A DNA stretch of 64,000 nt from Phaffia rhodozyma (lineage: Eukaryota > Basidiomycota > Tremellomycetes > Cystofilobasidiales > Mrakiaceae). The stretch covers positions 317,501 through 381,500 of the forward strand of contig JACGZH010000007.1 in the NCBI GenBank assembly GCA_014706385.1. Reading direction: 5' to 3'. This document shows, one piece after another, positions 1 through 10,208 of the stretch. Both the position numbers and the translations under genes were made by a program. Under the pieces are notes generated by a model, which was not told the origin of the DNA, ran no database searches, and saw only the letters and a list, made by a program, of their open reading frames with translations. The stretch's first letter is position 1. Each line of letters starts with the position of its first letter.

Positions 1-21
1 TCTCAGATCAACAAAACGAAA

Positions 22-1188
22 ATGTCCAAGGCTCTTGTTCAGCGACCCGCCCCCGACTTCAAGGGTACCGTCGTCCGAGACGGTGATTTCGAAGAGGTCG
101 CCCTCAAGGATTTCCAGGGAAAGTGGTGCGTTCGCTTATCTTTTTGCTAGTACTGTTGATAGTGATAAAGTCTTCCAGGCTTAGGATCAGGGATCAGGAG
201 TGTTGAAGGTGCTCCTTGATAAAAACTGTTCTAGACGTCTGATCAACTTTTTGTTTACTTGGGTTTCCTCTTTGGTCAGGCTCGTCCTTTTCTTCTACCC
301 CATGGATTTCACCTTTGTCTGCCCCACCGGTACGGTTCCTGATTTCATCTTTACAAAAAACAGCTTTTGACTTGATGATTGACGAAAATCATTACCCCTT
401 CATTCATTCTCATAGAAATCCTCGCTTTCAACGCTGCTCTTCCCAAGTTTGCTGAGTTGAACACTGAGGTTGTTGGTGTTTCGTGTGATTCTGAGTACTC
501 TCACTTGGCTTGGGCTAACCTTCCCCGACAGGAGGGAGGTGCGTTTGCTTTTCTCGCTCCTCTTTTATATCACAATATCCAGCATTCTGACTTCCGCCTT
601 TCGTTCACTCTTTAACGACAGGTCTCGGACCTGATCTCAAGCTTGCTTTGCTTGCTGATCGATCCCAGAAGGTAGCTCGAGACTACGGAGTTCTTCTCGA
701 GGATGAGGGAATCGCCCTCCGAGGTCTTTTCTTGATTGATCCCAAGGGTACTCTCCGACAGTGAGCCCCTTTCGTTCTTCTCTAGGTTCTATTCCAGAGT
801 TGGTGTGCTGAACGGGATGTTCCTTTCGTTTTTATCTAGGATCACCATTAACGATCTTCCCGTTGGACGATCCGTTGAGGAGACCATCCGATTGATCAAG
901 GCCTTCCAGTTTACAGACGAGCACGGAGAGGGTGAGTTTGCCGTTCATCATAGGTCGACAAACGCGGTTGCTCATCATCTTGTCTACTTGTTCGTTCTTC
1001 TGACGTAGTCTGCCCCGCCAACTGGGACCCTGAGAGCAACAACTCTACCATCAAGACTGATCCCAAGAGCAGCGTACGTCGTTTCTCTCTTTCGCCGTCG
1101 GCGTAGCTTGTACTGAACTGGTTCTGAACAACTTTGATGTAATCGGGGAAACCTCACACAGCTCGAGTACTTCTCTGCTCAAAAGTAA
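22..1188 (+). CDS. TSA1: 2-Cys peroxiredoxin (thioredoxin peroxidase, Tsa1/Prx1 type)
   Basis: Cytosolic thiol peroxidase that reduces hydrogen and organic peroxides and is itself reduced by thioredoxin. I read seven exons: 22-125, 280-329, 416-538, 622-760, 840-931, 1009-1073 and 1162-1188. The peroxidatic cysteine lies in FTFVCPT (exon 2) and the resolving cysteine in VCPANW (exon 6), which makes it a typical 2-Cys enzyme. Length, about 200 residues, fits the family. The start is the first ATG of the frame and gives [13 protein letters not shown], a normal N-terminus. The canonical C-terminus, EYFSAQK followed by TAA at 1186, matches family ends such as EYFEAANK. The stop overlaps a good splice donor (AAAA|GTAAGA at 1185), so a longer C-terminus is possible; see the exon at 1508. 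The family call is very secure and the exact 3' end less so. Confidence 0.95.
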
Positions 1189-1507
1189 GATCACTCTTTT
1201 CTATCTCGTATAATATATTTTTCTTCTTCGCCTCTTCTCTTTGTTATGAACACTAGACATCATTAGAAGTTTTCCTCGTCCTTGGACATAGAGAACCCCC
1301 TTTCTTTCCTTAGACTTTTCTTTTCTTTAGACGTCTTCGTTCGTGTTTGGATGGAAAGCGTTTTGAGTGTTGGATTAGAAGAAAATGGAATTTTGACTTT
1401 GCTCTCTTTTGTTCTTATCTTGTCCTTGGCTTGCTAACCCGGTATGGTTGGACATTCCTTTCACCTCTTTGTGAATCTCCTTGCGCACACACACACACAC
1501 GCACAAG

Positions 1508-1607
1508 CTCTACGACGGCAAGTACGAACGGCGGACTGAAAAGGAAAGCGGAGGACGGAGTCTCGTCTACAAGTGAGAATGGAGAAAAAAAGGGAAAGAC
1601 CGAATAA
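1508..1607 (+). other. candidate alternative last exon of the peroxiredoxin
   Basis: If the donor at 1185 (which contains the TAA stop) is joined to the AG at 1506-1507, the frame continues for 33 more residues to a TAA ending at 1607. The tail is hydrophilic and contains GGLKRKAEDG, a short basic cluster like a nuclear localisation signal, and ends GEKKGKTE. The acceptor is preceded by a CA repeat rather than a pyrimidine tract, which weakens it. Otherwise this stretch is the 3' untranslated region. This is inference from splice signals only. Confidence 0.4.
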
Positions 1608-1825
1608 AAGACCTTAGCAGGGTCAAATCTAGACAATCAAATCATCATAGCGTTAGAAGCTTCTCGATAGAATTTTGTTTCTCAAATGTTTCCATCCATC
1701 TAGCTTTGCGTTTTCCATTACAGGATGAAGGGTATTGATCCAAACTGATATCGAGTCTGCCAAGAGGAAAGGAAGACAAGAAACCCGATTACCAATTCCT
1801 GGGATTGGATACATCCACTGCACAT

Positions 1826-1857
1826 CGGGCATACAACCGGGCATACAACCGGGCATG
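1826..1857. repeat. 12-bp tandem repeat (2.6 copies)
   Basis: Unit CGGGCATACAAC appears twice back to back, followed by CGGGCATG. It sits in the presumed promoter of the short-chain dehydrogenase that starts at 1967. No function is evident. Confidence 0.75.
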
Positions 1858-1966
1858 CTATCAACTTTGGCGTTTAAGATGTAAGATGGAAGATGGGGTT
1901 TTACAATCTTGTTTCATTCTTCTCTCTTCCTTTGCTCGCCCACCTAAACACGTACTCTCATAAACC

Positions 1967-2920
1967 ATGGACTACACGAAATATACATCTACTATCCTTA
2001 TCACAGGTGGAACGACCGGCCTGGGTGAAGCGACCGCCTATGCACTTGCCCGAGCCAACACCGAACGATCTTCCCGGACGGTCATCGTGATTTGCTCCCG
2101 ATCTAACGGCCAAGTGGCAGACGAGATCAACAAACTCACTGGTCAAACAGACGTGGTCTATATCCGTCTCGATCTATCAACCAAACAGGGAACGAAATCG
2201 TTTGTCGATGAGTACCTCTCTCAAGGGTTCCCTCCAATCTCTTGTTTGATCCTCAATGCGGCGATCCAATTTGTCGACAAGGTTCATATCTCACCGGATG
2301 GGTACGAAGAGATGTTTGCAGTGAATCATCTGAACCAGGCATACTTGTTCTTCCTTCTTCGATCCCAATTAACGACGTCCGCGCGGATCGTTCTCATTGC
2401 TAGTTCGACTCATGATCCGAAGCTCAAGCGAGTTCCTCCGCCGAACTACACCACGGCCGAGGCTGCCGCTCATCCTCCTACCGATCCGGCACTGGACACC
2501 CAGCCTGAAGGTTTCCGTCGGTACGCACTGTCAAAGTTGTGTAACGTCTTGTTTGCCTATGCCCTTCATCATCACGCACAATCCGAAGGACATGTCGGTT
2601 GGACGGTCGTCGCACTCGATCCGGGGGTCATGTCGACAAAGCTGTATCGATGGGCCGCGGGGATACAAGGCGTGATCTTCCGGTTCTTTCTGAGCAATCC
2701 ATTCTCTCGATGGTGGTTTCCTGATTTCTTCCCCGTCGAGAAGGTCGCTGATAGTGTGACCAAATTGGCGACGGATCAAGACGTAGGAACAAGTGGAAGA
2801 TACTATCAGGTCATCGACGTCAAAGAGATTGAAAGCAGCGAGCAGAGTCATGACAAAGCTCTTCAAGAGGACCTGTGGATCTGGACCAAGAAGGAACTAG
2901 GGATAGATGACCCACTTTGA
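1967..2920 (+). CDS. short-chain dehydrogenase/reductase, WWOX/retinol-dehydrogenase-like
   Basis: NAD(P)-dependent oxidoreductase of the SDR superfamily, 317 residues, single exon, unusual among its intron-rich neighbours. The Rossmann glycine motif TGGTTGLG is at residues 13-20, LILNAA stands for the NNAG motif, a serine lies in LIASSTHD, and the catalytic YALSK is at about residue 186. The hydrophobic stretch near VIFRFFLSNPF could associate with membrane. The overall pattern (long C-terminal part, GGTTGLGEA start) resembles fungal relatives of retinol dehydrogenases and WWOX. The substrate cannot be told from sequence. ATG 1967 is the first in frame and precedes the Rossmann fold by the usual distance. 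It lies in tandem with another SDR at 3381, but the two are not close paralogues by eye. Confidence 0.9.
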   Translation: MDYTKYTSTILITGGTTGLGEATAYALARANTERSSRTVIVICSRSNGQVADEINKLTGQTDVVYIRLDLSTKQGTKSFVDEYLSQGFPPISCLILNAAIQFVDKVHISPDGYEEMFAVNHLNQAYLFFLLRSQLTTSARIVLIASSTHDPKLKRVPPPNYTTAEAAAHPPTDPALDTQPEGFRRYALSKLCNVLFAYALHHHAQSEGHVGWTVVALDPGVMSTKLYRWAAGIQGVIFRFFLSNPFSRWWFPDFFPVEKVADSVTKLATDQDVGTSGRYYQVIDVKEIESSEQSHDKALQEDLWIWTKKELGIDDPL

Positions 2921-3223
2921 TCTGGATCGACCGTCTTGTTTTTATGACCACTCTATGTATTTTCATCGTATTTCCACTGTCGAGATATCCCGCCCTTCTC
3001 AATGATGTTCATCTACGGTCCCTAGGAAAATGCAGGCTTCGGAGAAATATTTGCGTATCAGAATTTGCCGTCGAGAGGACTCTATCCGCAATTAAATGCA
3101 GCTGTGAATGTGTTATCACTTATTCTCGCAAACAAAGGATCCCCTGCAACCTGATACTTGTGGAAGTTGTACTCAAAAAGGTGAATGAACGAAAGGAATA
3201 ACAACCAAGCTTCGGCAGTCCGG

Positions 3224-3242
3224 ACCGGAAACCGGCGACCGG
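3224..3242. promoter_or_regulatory. three ACCGG motifs at 7-bp spacing
   Basis: ACCGG occurs at 3224, 3231 and 3238, exactly 7 bp apart, about 140 bp upstream of the ATG of the second dehydrogenase. Regular spacing suggests a protein-binding element. No known factor is assigned. Confidence 0.35.
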
Positions 3243-3380
3243 GAAAAGTGACCGTTCCCCCGCCTTGTCTTTTCAAAGATAAAAACCTTGCTGCTCCTCC
3301 TGCTCCTCTTTTTCTTCTTCTTTCTTTCTTCTTATTCTCATTGTCAACTCCATCGAATCTTTTCTACTATACCGAGCATC

Positions 3381-4546
3381 ATGTCTACGTCTGAATATCT
3401 CGAGTCTCTCTTCTCGCTCAAGGGTAAAACCGCGCTCATCACGTTCGTCCTGTTCATCTTCAATCTTTGTTCTTTACATCTCTACTGCTTCTCTCTTTCC
3501 CTCTTCGCTACGACAATGATATCGCGAGTGTTGACACAAGCGGATTTATCTCATTCCATTTGTAGTGGAGGAACAAGAGGAATCGGCGCTCATCTGGCCA
3601 TTACTTTGGCTAAGGCAGGAGCTGATATAATCCTCATTCAGCGATCCAGTAGGTCTATATTGTTCTCAATCTTTGCAATCATGGTGTCTTTCTCTTTACG
3701 GTTCTTAAAAAATATCTTTCTATATCTGTTTCAGCTGAAAACACCGAAACACAAGATGCGGTTCGAGCTTTGGGCCGACAAGCCACGATTCACGTAGCTG
3801 ATCTTGCATCAAAAGAAGCTGTCGGTCAGATCGTCAAAGAAGTTACGAAAGATGGAAAGAGGATCGACATCTTGATCAACTGCGGTGGCATTCAACGAAG
3901 ACATCCTTCAGAAAACTTCCCGGATGAAGATTGGAACGAGGTCTTGCAGGTTAACTTGAGCACGTGTTTCACCCTCGCCAGGTCCGTTCGTGTTCACTCT
4001 TCATCAAGTTTTGGTAGACAGACAACTGACCGTCCAATATGACTCTCTTTCATGTACACAGGGATGTTGGAAAGCACATGATCGAGACTCGCAAAGAAGG
4101 CGAAGACAGAGGAAAAATCATCAACATTGCCTCGCTCGTATCGTTCCAAGGAGGCATGACCGTTCCCGCCTACGCCGCCGCCAAGCACGGTATCCTCGGA
4201 CTCACCAAGGGGCTCTCTAACGATTGGGCCGGCAAGGGAATCAATGTCAACGCTATCGCTCCTGGTTATATCTCGACCGAGATGAACACGGCTCTCATCG
4301 CGGATCCAACTCGGTCCAGACAGATCCTCGAACGAATTCCTTCCAAGCGATGGGGTCTCCCCGCAGATTTCTCAGGTGCCATCTTGTTCCTCGCCGGAAA
4401 AGGATCGGATTACGTGTGTGGAGAGTGTGTGACTGTGAGTGAACATTCTCCTTTGTCGTTTATTATCCGTGACCCCGACAAAATCTGACAGATCGGTTGA
4501 TGCCTGCGTGCTTTTGTAGGTTGATGGAGGATGGATGGCTCGATAA
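3381..4546 (+). CDS. short-chain dehydrogenase, 2-deoxy-D-gluconate 3-dehydrogenase (KduD)-like
   Basis: Classical SDR of about 260 residues in five exons (3381-3442, 3566-3649, about 3735-3981, about 4062-4434, 4520-4546). Motifs in order: GGTRGIG cofactor loop split by intron 1, DILINCGG (NNAG position), INIASLVS catalytic serine, YAAAKHG catalytic Tyr/Lys, [12 protein letters not shown], and the terminal VDGGWMAR. This pattern is closest to the gluconate 5-dehydrogenase / 2-deoxy-D-gluconate 3-dehydrogenase group, which oxidises sugar acids with NAD(P). The exact substrate is inferred. The ATG at 3381 sits just before [10 protein letters not shown], the normal family start. All junctions keep frame with GT-AG introns. 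Confidence 0.88.
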
Positions 4547-4796
4547 GGTCGAGAAATACATATGTCTATATTCTACTCTGTGATGGTTTTCCGAGTTGTA
4601 TTTGTTTTATATCCTCTTCACTTCACCATATATAAAATGTCTCTAATGAGCTGCTTAGATCCATGAGCGAGGTTGAGGAGTTGACAAGAAAGAGATGGAA
4701 TGATACCGAGCTCACATCCCCCACACGGTCTCTTATTAGAATTACCAGTCCTTTTTTAAAAAAAATCTCTCCCCACCCCCACGTGTTTTTTTACTC
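4547..4796. promoter_or_regulatory. spacer with an E-box
   Basis: This spacer follows the second dehydrogenase. A pyrimidine/A-rich tract is followed by CACGTG at 4780-4785, 11 bases before the ATG of the small gene at 4797. It could bind a bHLH factor. Nothing else is supported. Confidence 0.25.
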
Positions 4797-5088
4797 ATGA
4801 CCAGATTGATCCCCACCTGGGCTTCTATCTCCAGAATCTTAAACGTTCACTCTAATCTTGTCGTCACTACTGTACATGTTATAAAGAGGTCTTATTCGAG
4901 TAAGTGTCTTTTTATCGAGTTTTCTGTATCATTTATCTGTAGATCGTCCATCTTCTTCGAGATATCTGGAATTCCCTCGATCAGAAAGACCGGATCCGGC
5001 CGACGCCCGTGCCAAGGACGAAGGGGCCAAAGAAGAAAGAGGAGAAAAGAACATTTCCCAAAGCCACTCGCACCCTTGCTCGACATAG
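4797..5088 (+). CDS. small two-exon protein with mitochondrial-type presequence, function unknown
   Basis: Not visible as one reading frame. Removing a 43-nt intron (4900-4942, GTAAGT...TGTAG) joins 4797-4899 to 4943-5088 and gives about 82 residues. The N-terminus (MTRLIPTWASISR, then HVIKRSYSN) has Arg, Lys, Ser and hydrophobic residues and no acidic ones, ending in an RSYS processing-site pattern like that of HSP78 in this window. The rest is charged and polar (RSERPDPADARAKDEGAKEE). I do not recognise a family. It may be a small mitochondrial matrix or inner-membrane factor, or further splicing near the 3' end may extend it. It lies 280 bp upstream of the aminopeptidase on the same strand, so a 5' leader of that gene is the main alternative. 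Confidence 0.5.
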
Positions 5089-5368
5089 AATCTTTAAATG
5101 CACAAAGAAAGGCATGCACTAGCACAGGGTGTTCGAGAACATCAAACACAGACGTATGAGATCGGTCGACTGCCTGAGGGTCGATGGGATGAGACACTTG
5201 ACGCGTGTTTCTCCACGTGTATCCTCAATATGCATCGGGCATAGACCCGGGGGATGAACCTGGAAATTTTCTTTCGGATCTCCTCTTCTGTTGGATTCAT
5301 TGGTCGTTCCGTCGTCTATCCTTCTCTCTCTCACACACAGAACTGATCTCTCTTCATTGCGTTTAGCT

Positions 5369-8300
5369 ATGAACCCTGCTATTACCGATGCCTTCCGGCT
5401 TCCTACGAACGTCAAGCCTTTGCATTACGACATCATTCTGAAGACGTCTCTCCGTGATCGTTCTTTCGAGGGATCATCTTCCATTTTGTGAGGGTTTCTT
5501 CCATCATTCATCTCCCTGTATCTCTTTGTCATTTGTTCGAGAGAAACATCGAGCCCAGGCATGCTCATACAAAGTGGACAACTCTCTTCATTTCTTTTTC
5601 TGGACTATCTCATGCGCACCTTCTAAAGACTCAAAGTTCAGGATGCGTCCGACAAGCGGCTCATCTTCAACGCTCATTCATCTCTCCATATACACTCCCT
5701 TCACATTGAATCGTTCGCCGCAAAGACCGAGGCCGTGTACAATATCCCGGATTCTGCTGTGAAAAGAGACGACAAGAACGAACAGGTCGTGGTCGATATC
5801 GCTGCCCTTCAAGGCTTCAATTGGAGGAACGGAGATGAAATCAAATTGAACTTGGGATGGGGAGCAGAGTTGGGTCAGAGTATGATCGTGAGTGTCTTTC
5901 CCTTGGTCATGATTGTCACCCAATCTCCGGGCAACTGAGCGTTCACGCTAAACGGAAAATGGCCTCGACTCTGTTTCCTATCTGTTTCAACTCGAACATT
6001 CAGGGATATTACATCTCGACCTACATTGATAAAGATACGAAACAAGAAGCCATCTATACCCTCACCCAGTTCGAAGCGACCGACGCCCGAAAAGCCATGC
6101 CATGCTGGGATGAGCCAGAAATGAAGGCTTCGTTCTCGGTCACCATGATCTCTCAGGCCGACACTGTCAACTTGTCAAACATGCCGGTCACGATCGAACG
6201 ACCTTGGGTAGAGGGTCAATCAGAGGGTGTGTTTGACAGATTGGAGAGCAAGACATATGGAAAGTTGATCAGCGGTCAATCAAAGACGCAAGGGAAGACG
6301 CAGGGAGCAACAGAGGGTCAGACGAAGACTGATCAGACTCCGCTTGGTAAGACTGAGGGAGATGTTGGAAAGACCGTCGGAAAGACGACCTCGGCTAAGA
6401 CAGAAGGCGATTTGGGAGTTGGGAAGACTGTCGGAAAGACTACCATGGCCAAGACCGAGGGAGATCTGGGAGTTGGGAAGACGACAGGCAAGACGATCAT
6501 GGCCAAAACCGAGGGAGATCTAAGACTTGGAAAGACCGAAGGAAACTTGATCGGTAAGACCACCACGACCTCTTCAGTTGGCAAGACTGAGGACAGCAAC
6601 CTTGTCGGAAAGACCTACGGCAAGACTACCGCCGGCAAGACTGAAGGCGATCAAGGCAAGACGATTGGAAAGACCACGGCTGGGAAGACCGAAGGCGACG
6701 TGGCCGCTAAAACGACTGGAAAGACTATCGACAAGACTCATCAAAAAGCAGCCAACGTCGGATGGAAGATTACCAAGTTCGAAAAATCACCTCTGGTATG
6801 TTCTGTCTTTCTCTCTCCAGATGTCTTCACATATTAATTCAATTGAGGAGACCTATATGCTGATTCCGATGGCTTCCTGCGCTGCATAGATGTCGACTTA
6901 TCTCTTAGCGTTTGCTAACGGATACTTTGAGTACCGAAAAGATTCCTACATCTCCCCTCTGACCGGCAAGACTGTTCCTCTTCGAATCTATGGTTTGTCT
7001 TTGATGTTTTTTCGATTGAGAAGTCTTCTCATCATCGTGTATAATCCTAATGCATCTGGTCAACTTTGGTCACGCGTTCGCCACCGTAGCTACCTCCGAT
7101 ATTATCCATCAGGTCGACTATGCGTTAGAGATCACTAAGCGAGCCACACCACTATACGAGGAAATCTTCGATATTCCCTATGCTCTTCCTAAGCTTGATT
7201 CTTTAGTTGCTAGTGGGTCATATATCTTAAATTTCTTCACGACTTTGATAGCTATTGACTGATATCCCTGGTCCCACTCTTGTTCCCTCTTATTCAATTC
7301 ACACAGCCGACTTTGACGCTCGTACGATTCTCTCATGTGAACAGGTCGCGAAGTCGAAATAGAGCTGATACATCATACCTTTTGCCGTTTCTTGTTCCTA
7401 TATAATCAACAGAGGCAATGGAAAACTACGGATTGATTCTCGGTCGAACTTCAGTATTGCTCTTGGACAAGAAGAGTGGGTTGGCAGCCAAGAAGCAGGT
7501 GGCCAGTGTGCAGAGCCACGAGATTGCTCACCAGTGGTTCGGAAACTATGTCACCATGAAGGTACAGAATATGTCTCTCGTTCTATTCTTTCAATGCTGT
7601 CTGACTGATGGCTGAAAAACCGATATCTGTCCGTCGTTTTCCTCTCAATTTGTGCTTCAAATCTTTTGTTTTGTTAGTGGTGGAGCGAGCTCTGGTTAAA
7701 CGAGGCTTTCGGTAATTACAAGCTGCATAAGATCGTCTTATCTCGTCAGCAGCGCGTTACTGATTATGCTTCTTGCTATGCTCGTAGCTACTTTGTGTGG
7801 GGAGGTCATCATTCCTGATAGGTAAGCATCTATCATCTGGTTTCGCTACCCAACTGAACTATCAACTTATCGTCACAATGCCATCTATCAGACTTTACCC
7901 CGAATGGAACGTCCGATCCGTTTTCATAACCGATCACCTCTTCCGAGCGTTTGATTTGGACGCACAACGATCAAGTCACCCCATCCAGGTTGAATTCGAA
8001 GATGCCAACAAGATCAGTCAATTCTTTGATGCCATCAGTTACTCTAAGGCAAGTCAACTCTCTATTTAGACTACACTTGATGTTTGACCTAATGTCTTCG
8101 AGCTTTCCGGTTTGATCGAACTCACAACTTCACGATAGGGTGCATCTGTTCTTCGAATGATTGCTGGAATTGTGGGGGAGGATAAATTCTTGAGGGGGGT
8201 CTCGGTTTACCTCAAAACCCACGCGTACTCGAACGCTACCACCCAGGACCTTTGGAAAGCAATCCAGGAGGCTTCCGGCGTCGATATCCCCAAGATTGCC

Positions 8301-9990
8301 GATGCTTGGATTCAAAAGGTATGTACTTTTATACATCAAGATACATCTCCCTTCTCCTGAACATGTGTGCTCGCGTTGTGCTTCGATATCTAGATCGGTC
8401 ACCCTCTCGTCACCGCTACTGAGAAGGACGGCAAGCTTCACATGCAGCAGAACCGATTCTTGGCTACCGGAAACGTTCAACCTGAGGAGGACGAGACCAT
8501 CTGGTAAGTCTAAGCTTAATCGTGTGTTATTCGCTATCCAAACTATCTTCGGTGACTTCACTCAGAGCCTCTTTTTACATAGGCATATTCCCCTCCGACT
8601 TATTCTCATCAAAGATGGAAAGGCGGAAATCAAGAAGGACCTGGTCCTTTCTGAGCGAGAGATCACCATCGACTTGGAAGGAGCTACTGTTTATAAGCTC
8701 AATGCTGATACCACTGGTTTCTACCGGTATAGGCTCACGTCTTCTATATTAATGAGGATGGTTCATATCTCTGACCGTGTCACTCTGTTTTGAACTTGAA
8801 CTTGAACCAGTGTCGCATATTCTTCCTCTCATCTTGACGTTCTCGGCAAAGAATCCTCCAAGCAAGGAAGCGTATTCTCTCCTGAGGATCGAGTCGGTCT
8901 TGTTGCTGATGCCTACAAGCTAGCCAGAGCTGGATATTCGTCAACAACCGGAATGCTCGATCTGATCTCGCATTTCAAGAATGAGGAAAAGAAAGTTGTC
9001 TGGTCTATTGTCGCCGATGCCCTTTCTGATTTATCCAGCGTCTGGTGGGAACAGCCCGAAGACGTTCGAAATTCTATCAAAGACCTTACTCGAACGATCT
9101 TTGCTCCTCTGATCGATCGACTGAGATTCGAATTTATCGAAGACGAAGACCCCGATATCAAAGAACTCCGAACGCTCGCTTTCTCTCAGGCTGGAATCGC
9201 CGGCTACGAACCTGTCATCAAATTTGCGACTGAGGCTTTCCGAAAGTTTGCCAGCGGGGATGAAAATGCGATTGCCCCCGATATTCAACGGGCAATTTTC
9301 CGACTCGCCATCATCCACCTTGGAGAAGAGGCTTACGATATAGTCAAGGAGGTTTACAAGAACCCATCTAATCCAAGTACGAAGGTTGACGCCATGGTCG
9401 CTTTGACGGCTCCCACCGACAACGCGCTCCTCGGCAGAACGTTCAGCATGCTGATTACAGAAGTCAAAGATCAGGACGTCCTGTTCTTCTTTATGGGTCT
9501 CGCTCAAAATACAAAGTCTAGAAGGGCTTTGGTGGACTATTTCCAAACCAATTATGACGCTGTACGTGGTGCTGCACTTTTGATAAATCGTATACATCAT
9601 CGAGCCGACGTTGATTAGGTCGCATTTTTACTTTGTTTCGATGTCTATATTTAAAGATCTACAAGCGGTTTAACAACACCATGGTTCGTTCTTTTTTTCT
9701 CCTGGTCCCAATTAAAATATAAAATCCAGAAAAAGCTCTTACTGATTCTTTCTACCTGGTTCATGAACACTCTTGCGTTATCCCAGTCTCTAAACCGACT
9801 GGTTGGCATCACGTACAACAAACTCAGTACTCGAGCCGATCTGGATAGTATCCAATCCTTTTTCGCTGGTAAAGATACATCTCAATTCGATATGTCGCTC
9901 GCTCAAACCTCTGAGGCCGTGTTGGCTTCTACTCAATGGTTGAGTACGGATAAGGAGAACGTCGAGAGCTGGTTGAAGGCTAAGAAGTAG
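5369..9990 (+). CDS. M1-family zinc aminopeptidase with internal Lys-Thr repeat insertion
   Basis: Puromycin-sensitive/Aap1-Ape2-type metallo-aminopeptidase that removes N-terminal residues from peptides. I read 16 exons and about 1,066 residues against roughly 850-900 usual. Exon 2 starts at 5629, giving SSSILLKVQDASDK. Motifs: PCWDEPEMKA, then the exopeptidase motif read as QAMENYG instead of GAMEN, zinc site HEIAHQWFGN near residue 506 with the third ligand in WLNEAF, and the catalytic Tyr in DAISYSKGAS. A C-terminal ERAP1-like helical domain follows. The excess length is a repeat of about 164 residues (roughly 209-372) inside the N-terminal beta domain, just before MSTYLLAFA. One intron (8049-8138) is GC-AG, and one exon is only 27 nt (9657-9683). 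The start is the ATG before NPAITDAFRLP. No signal peptide is seen, so it is probably cytosolic. Confidence 0.95.
6250..6741 (+). repeat. coding tandem repeat, about 54-bp units (Lys-Thr/Gly-Lys-Thr rich)
   Basis: In-frame imperfect repeat inside exon 3 of the aminopeptidase. The clearest unit is 18 residues, AKTEGDLGVGKTVGKTTM, seen about three times in a row near 6395-6540 with shorter degenerate GKT, KTEGD and GKTTAGKTEGD copies on both sides. I count about 26 Lys-Thr dipeptides by eye. Synonymous differences between units show it is not a very recent duplication. It interrupts a loop between NMPVTIERP and WKITKFEKSPL. Confidence 0.9.
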
Positions 9991-10208
9991 AGAGAATTAT
10001 GAATCTTGACAGTTCACGTCTGAAACTCTTCCGTTTGCATGTGTATATGCCAGGAATGGTGATCAATTATTTTACTTGACTAACTTAATCCTCAAATTCT
10101 ATCTTGTGTATGATGGATGCATGCTTTGCTTTTTTATTATCCTACAAGCACCAAGTAGTGAAGCCGCGTGAAGTTCGTAGTTAAGAATACAAAGATGAAA
10201 AGAATTGA
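9991..10208. other. convergent spacer
   Basis: AT-rich spacer between the ends of the aminopeptidase (+) and LST8 (-). It must hold both 3' ends. No gene is seen. Confidence 0.6.

Larger units (their letters stand above)
1189..1966. other. intergenic/3' region with a CA repeat and a 12-bp tandem repeat
   Basis: Apart from the possible peroxiredoxin exon, no coding region is supported here. A CA dinucleotide run lies at about 1484-1505. The 12-mer CGGGCATACAAC is repeated twice plus a partial third copy at 1826-1857, about 110 bp before the next start codon. Confidence 0.6.

Noticed and set aside
1967..4546. Tandem SDR genes as a metabolic gene cluster
   Set aside because: The two proteins belong to different SDR groups and the neighbours (peroxiredoxin, aminopeptidase) are housekeeping genes; no core biosynthetic enzyme is present.
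5490..5640. Apparent frame break between aminopeptidase exons 1 and 2, suggesting a hidden microexon
   Set aside because: Using the acceptor at 5627-5628 instead of the later AG restores the frame and gives the conserved strand ILLKVQDASDK.
6333..6599. Minus-strand frame over the aminopeptidase repeat
   Set aside because: An antisense shadow kept open by the repeat unit; no start context or domain.
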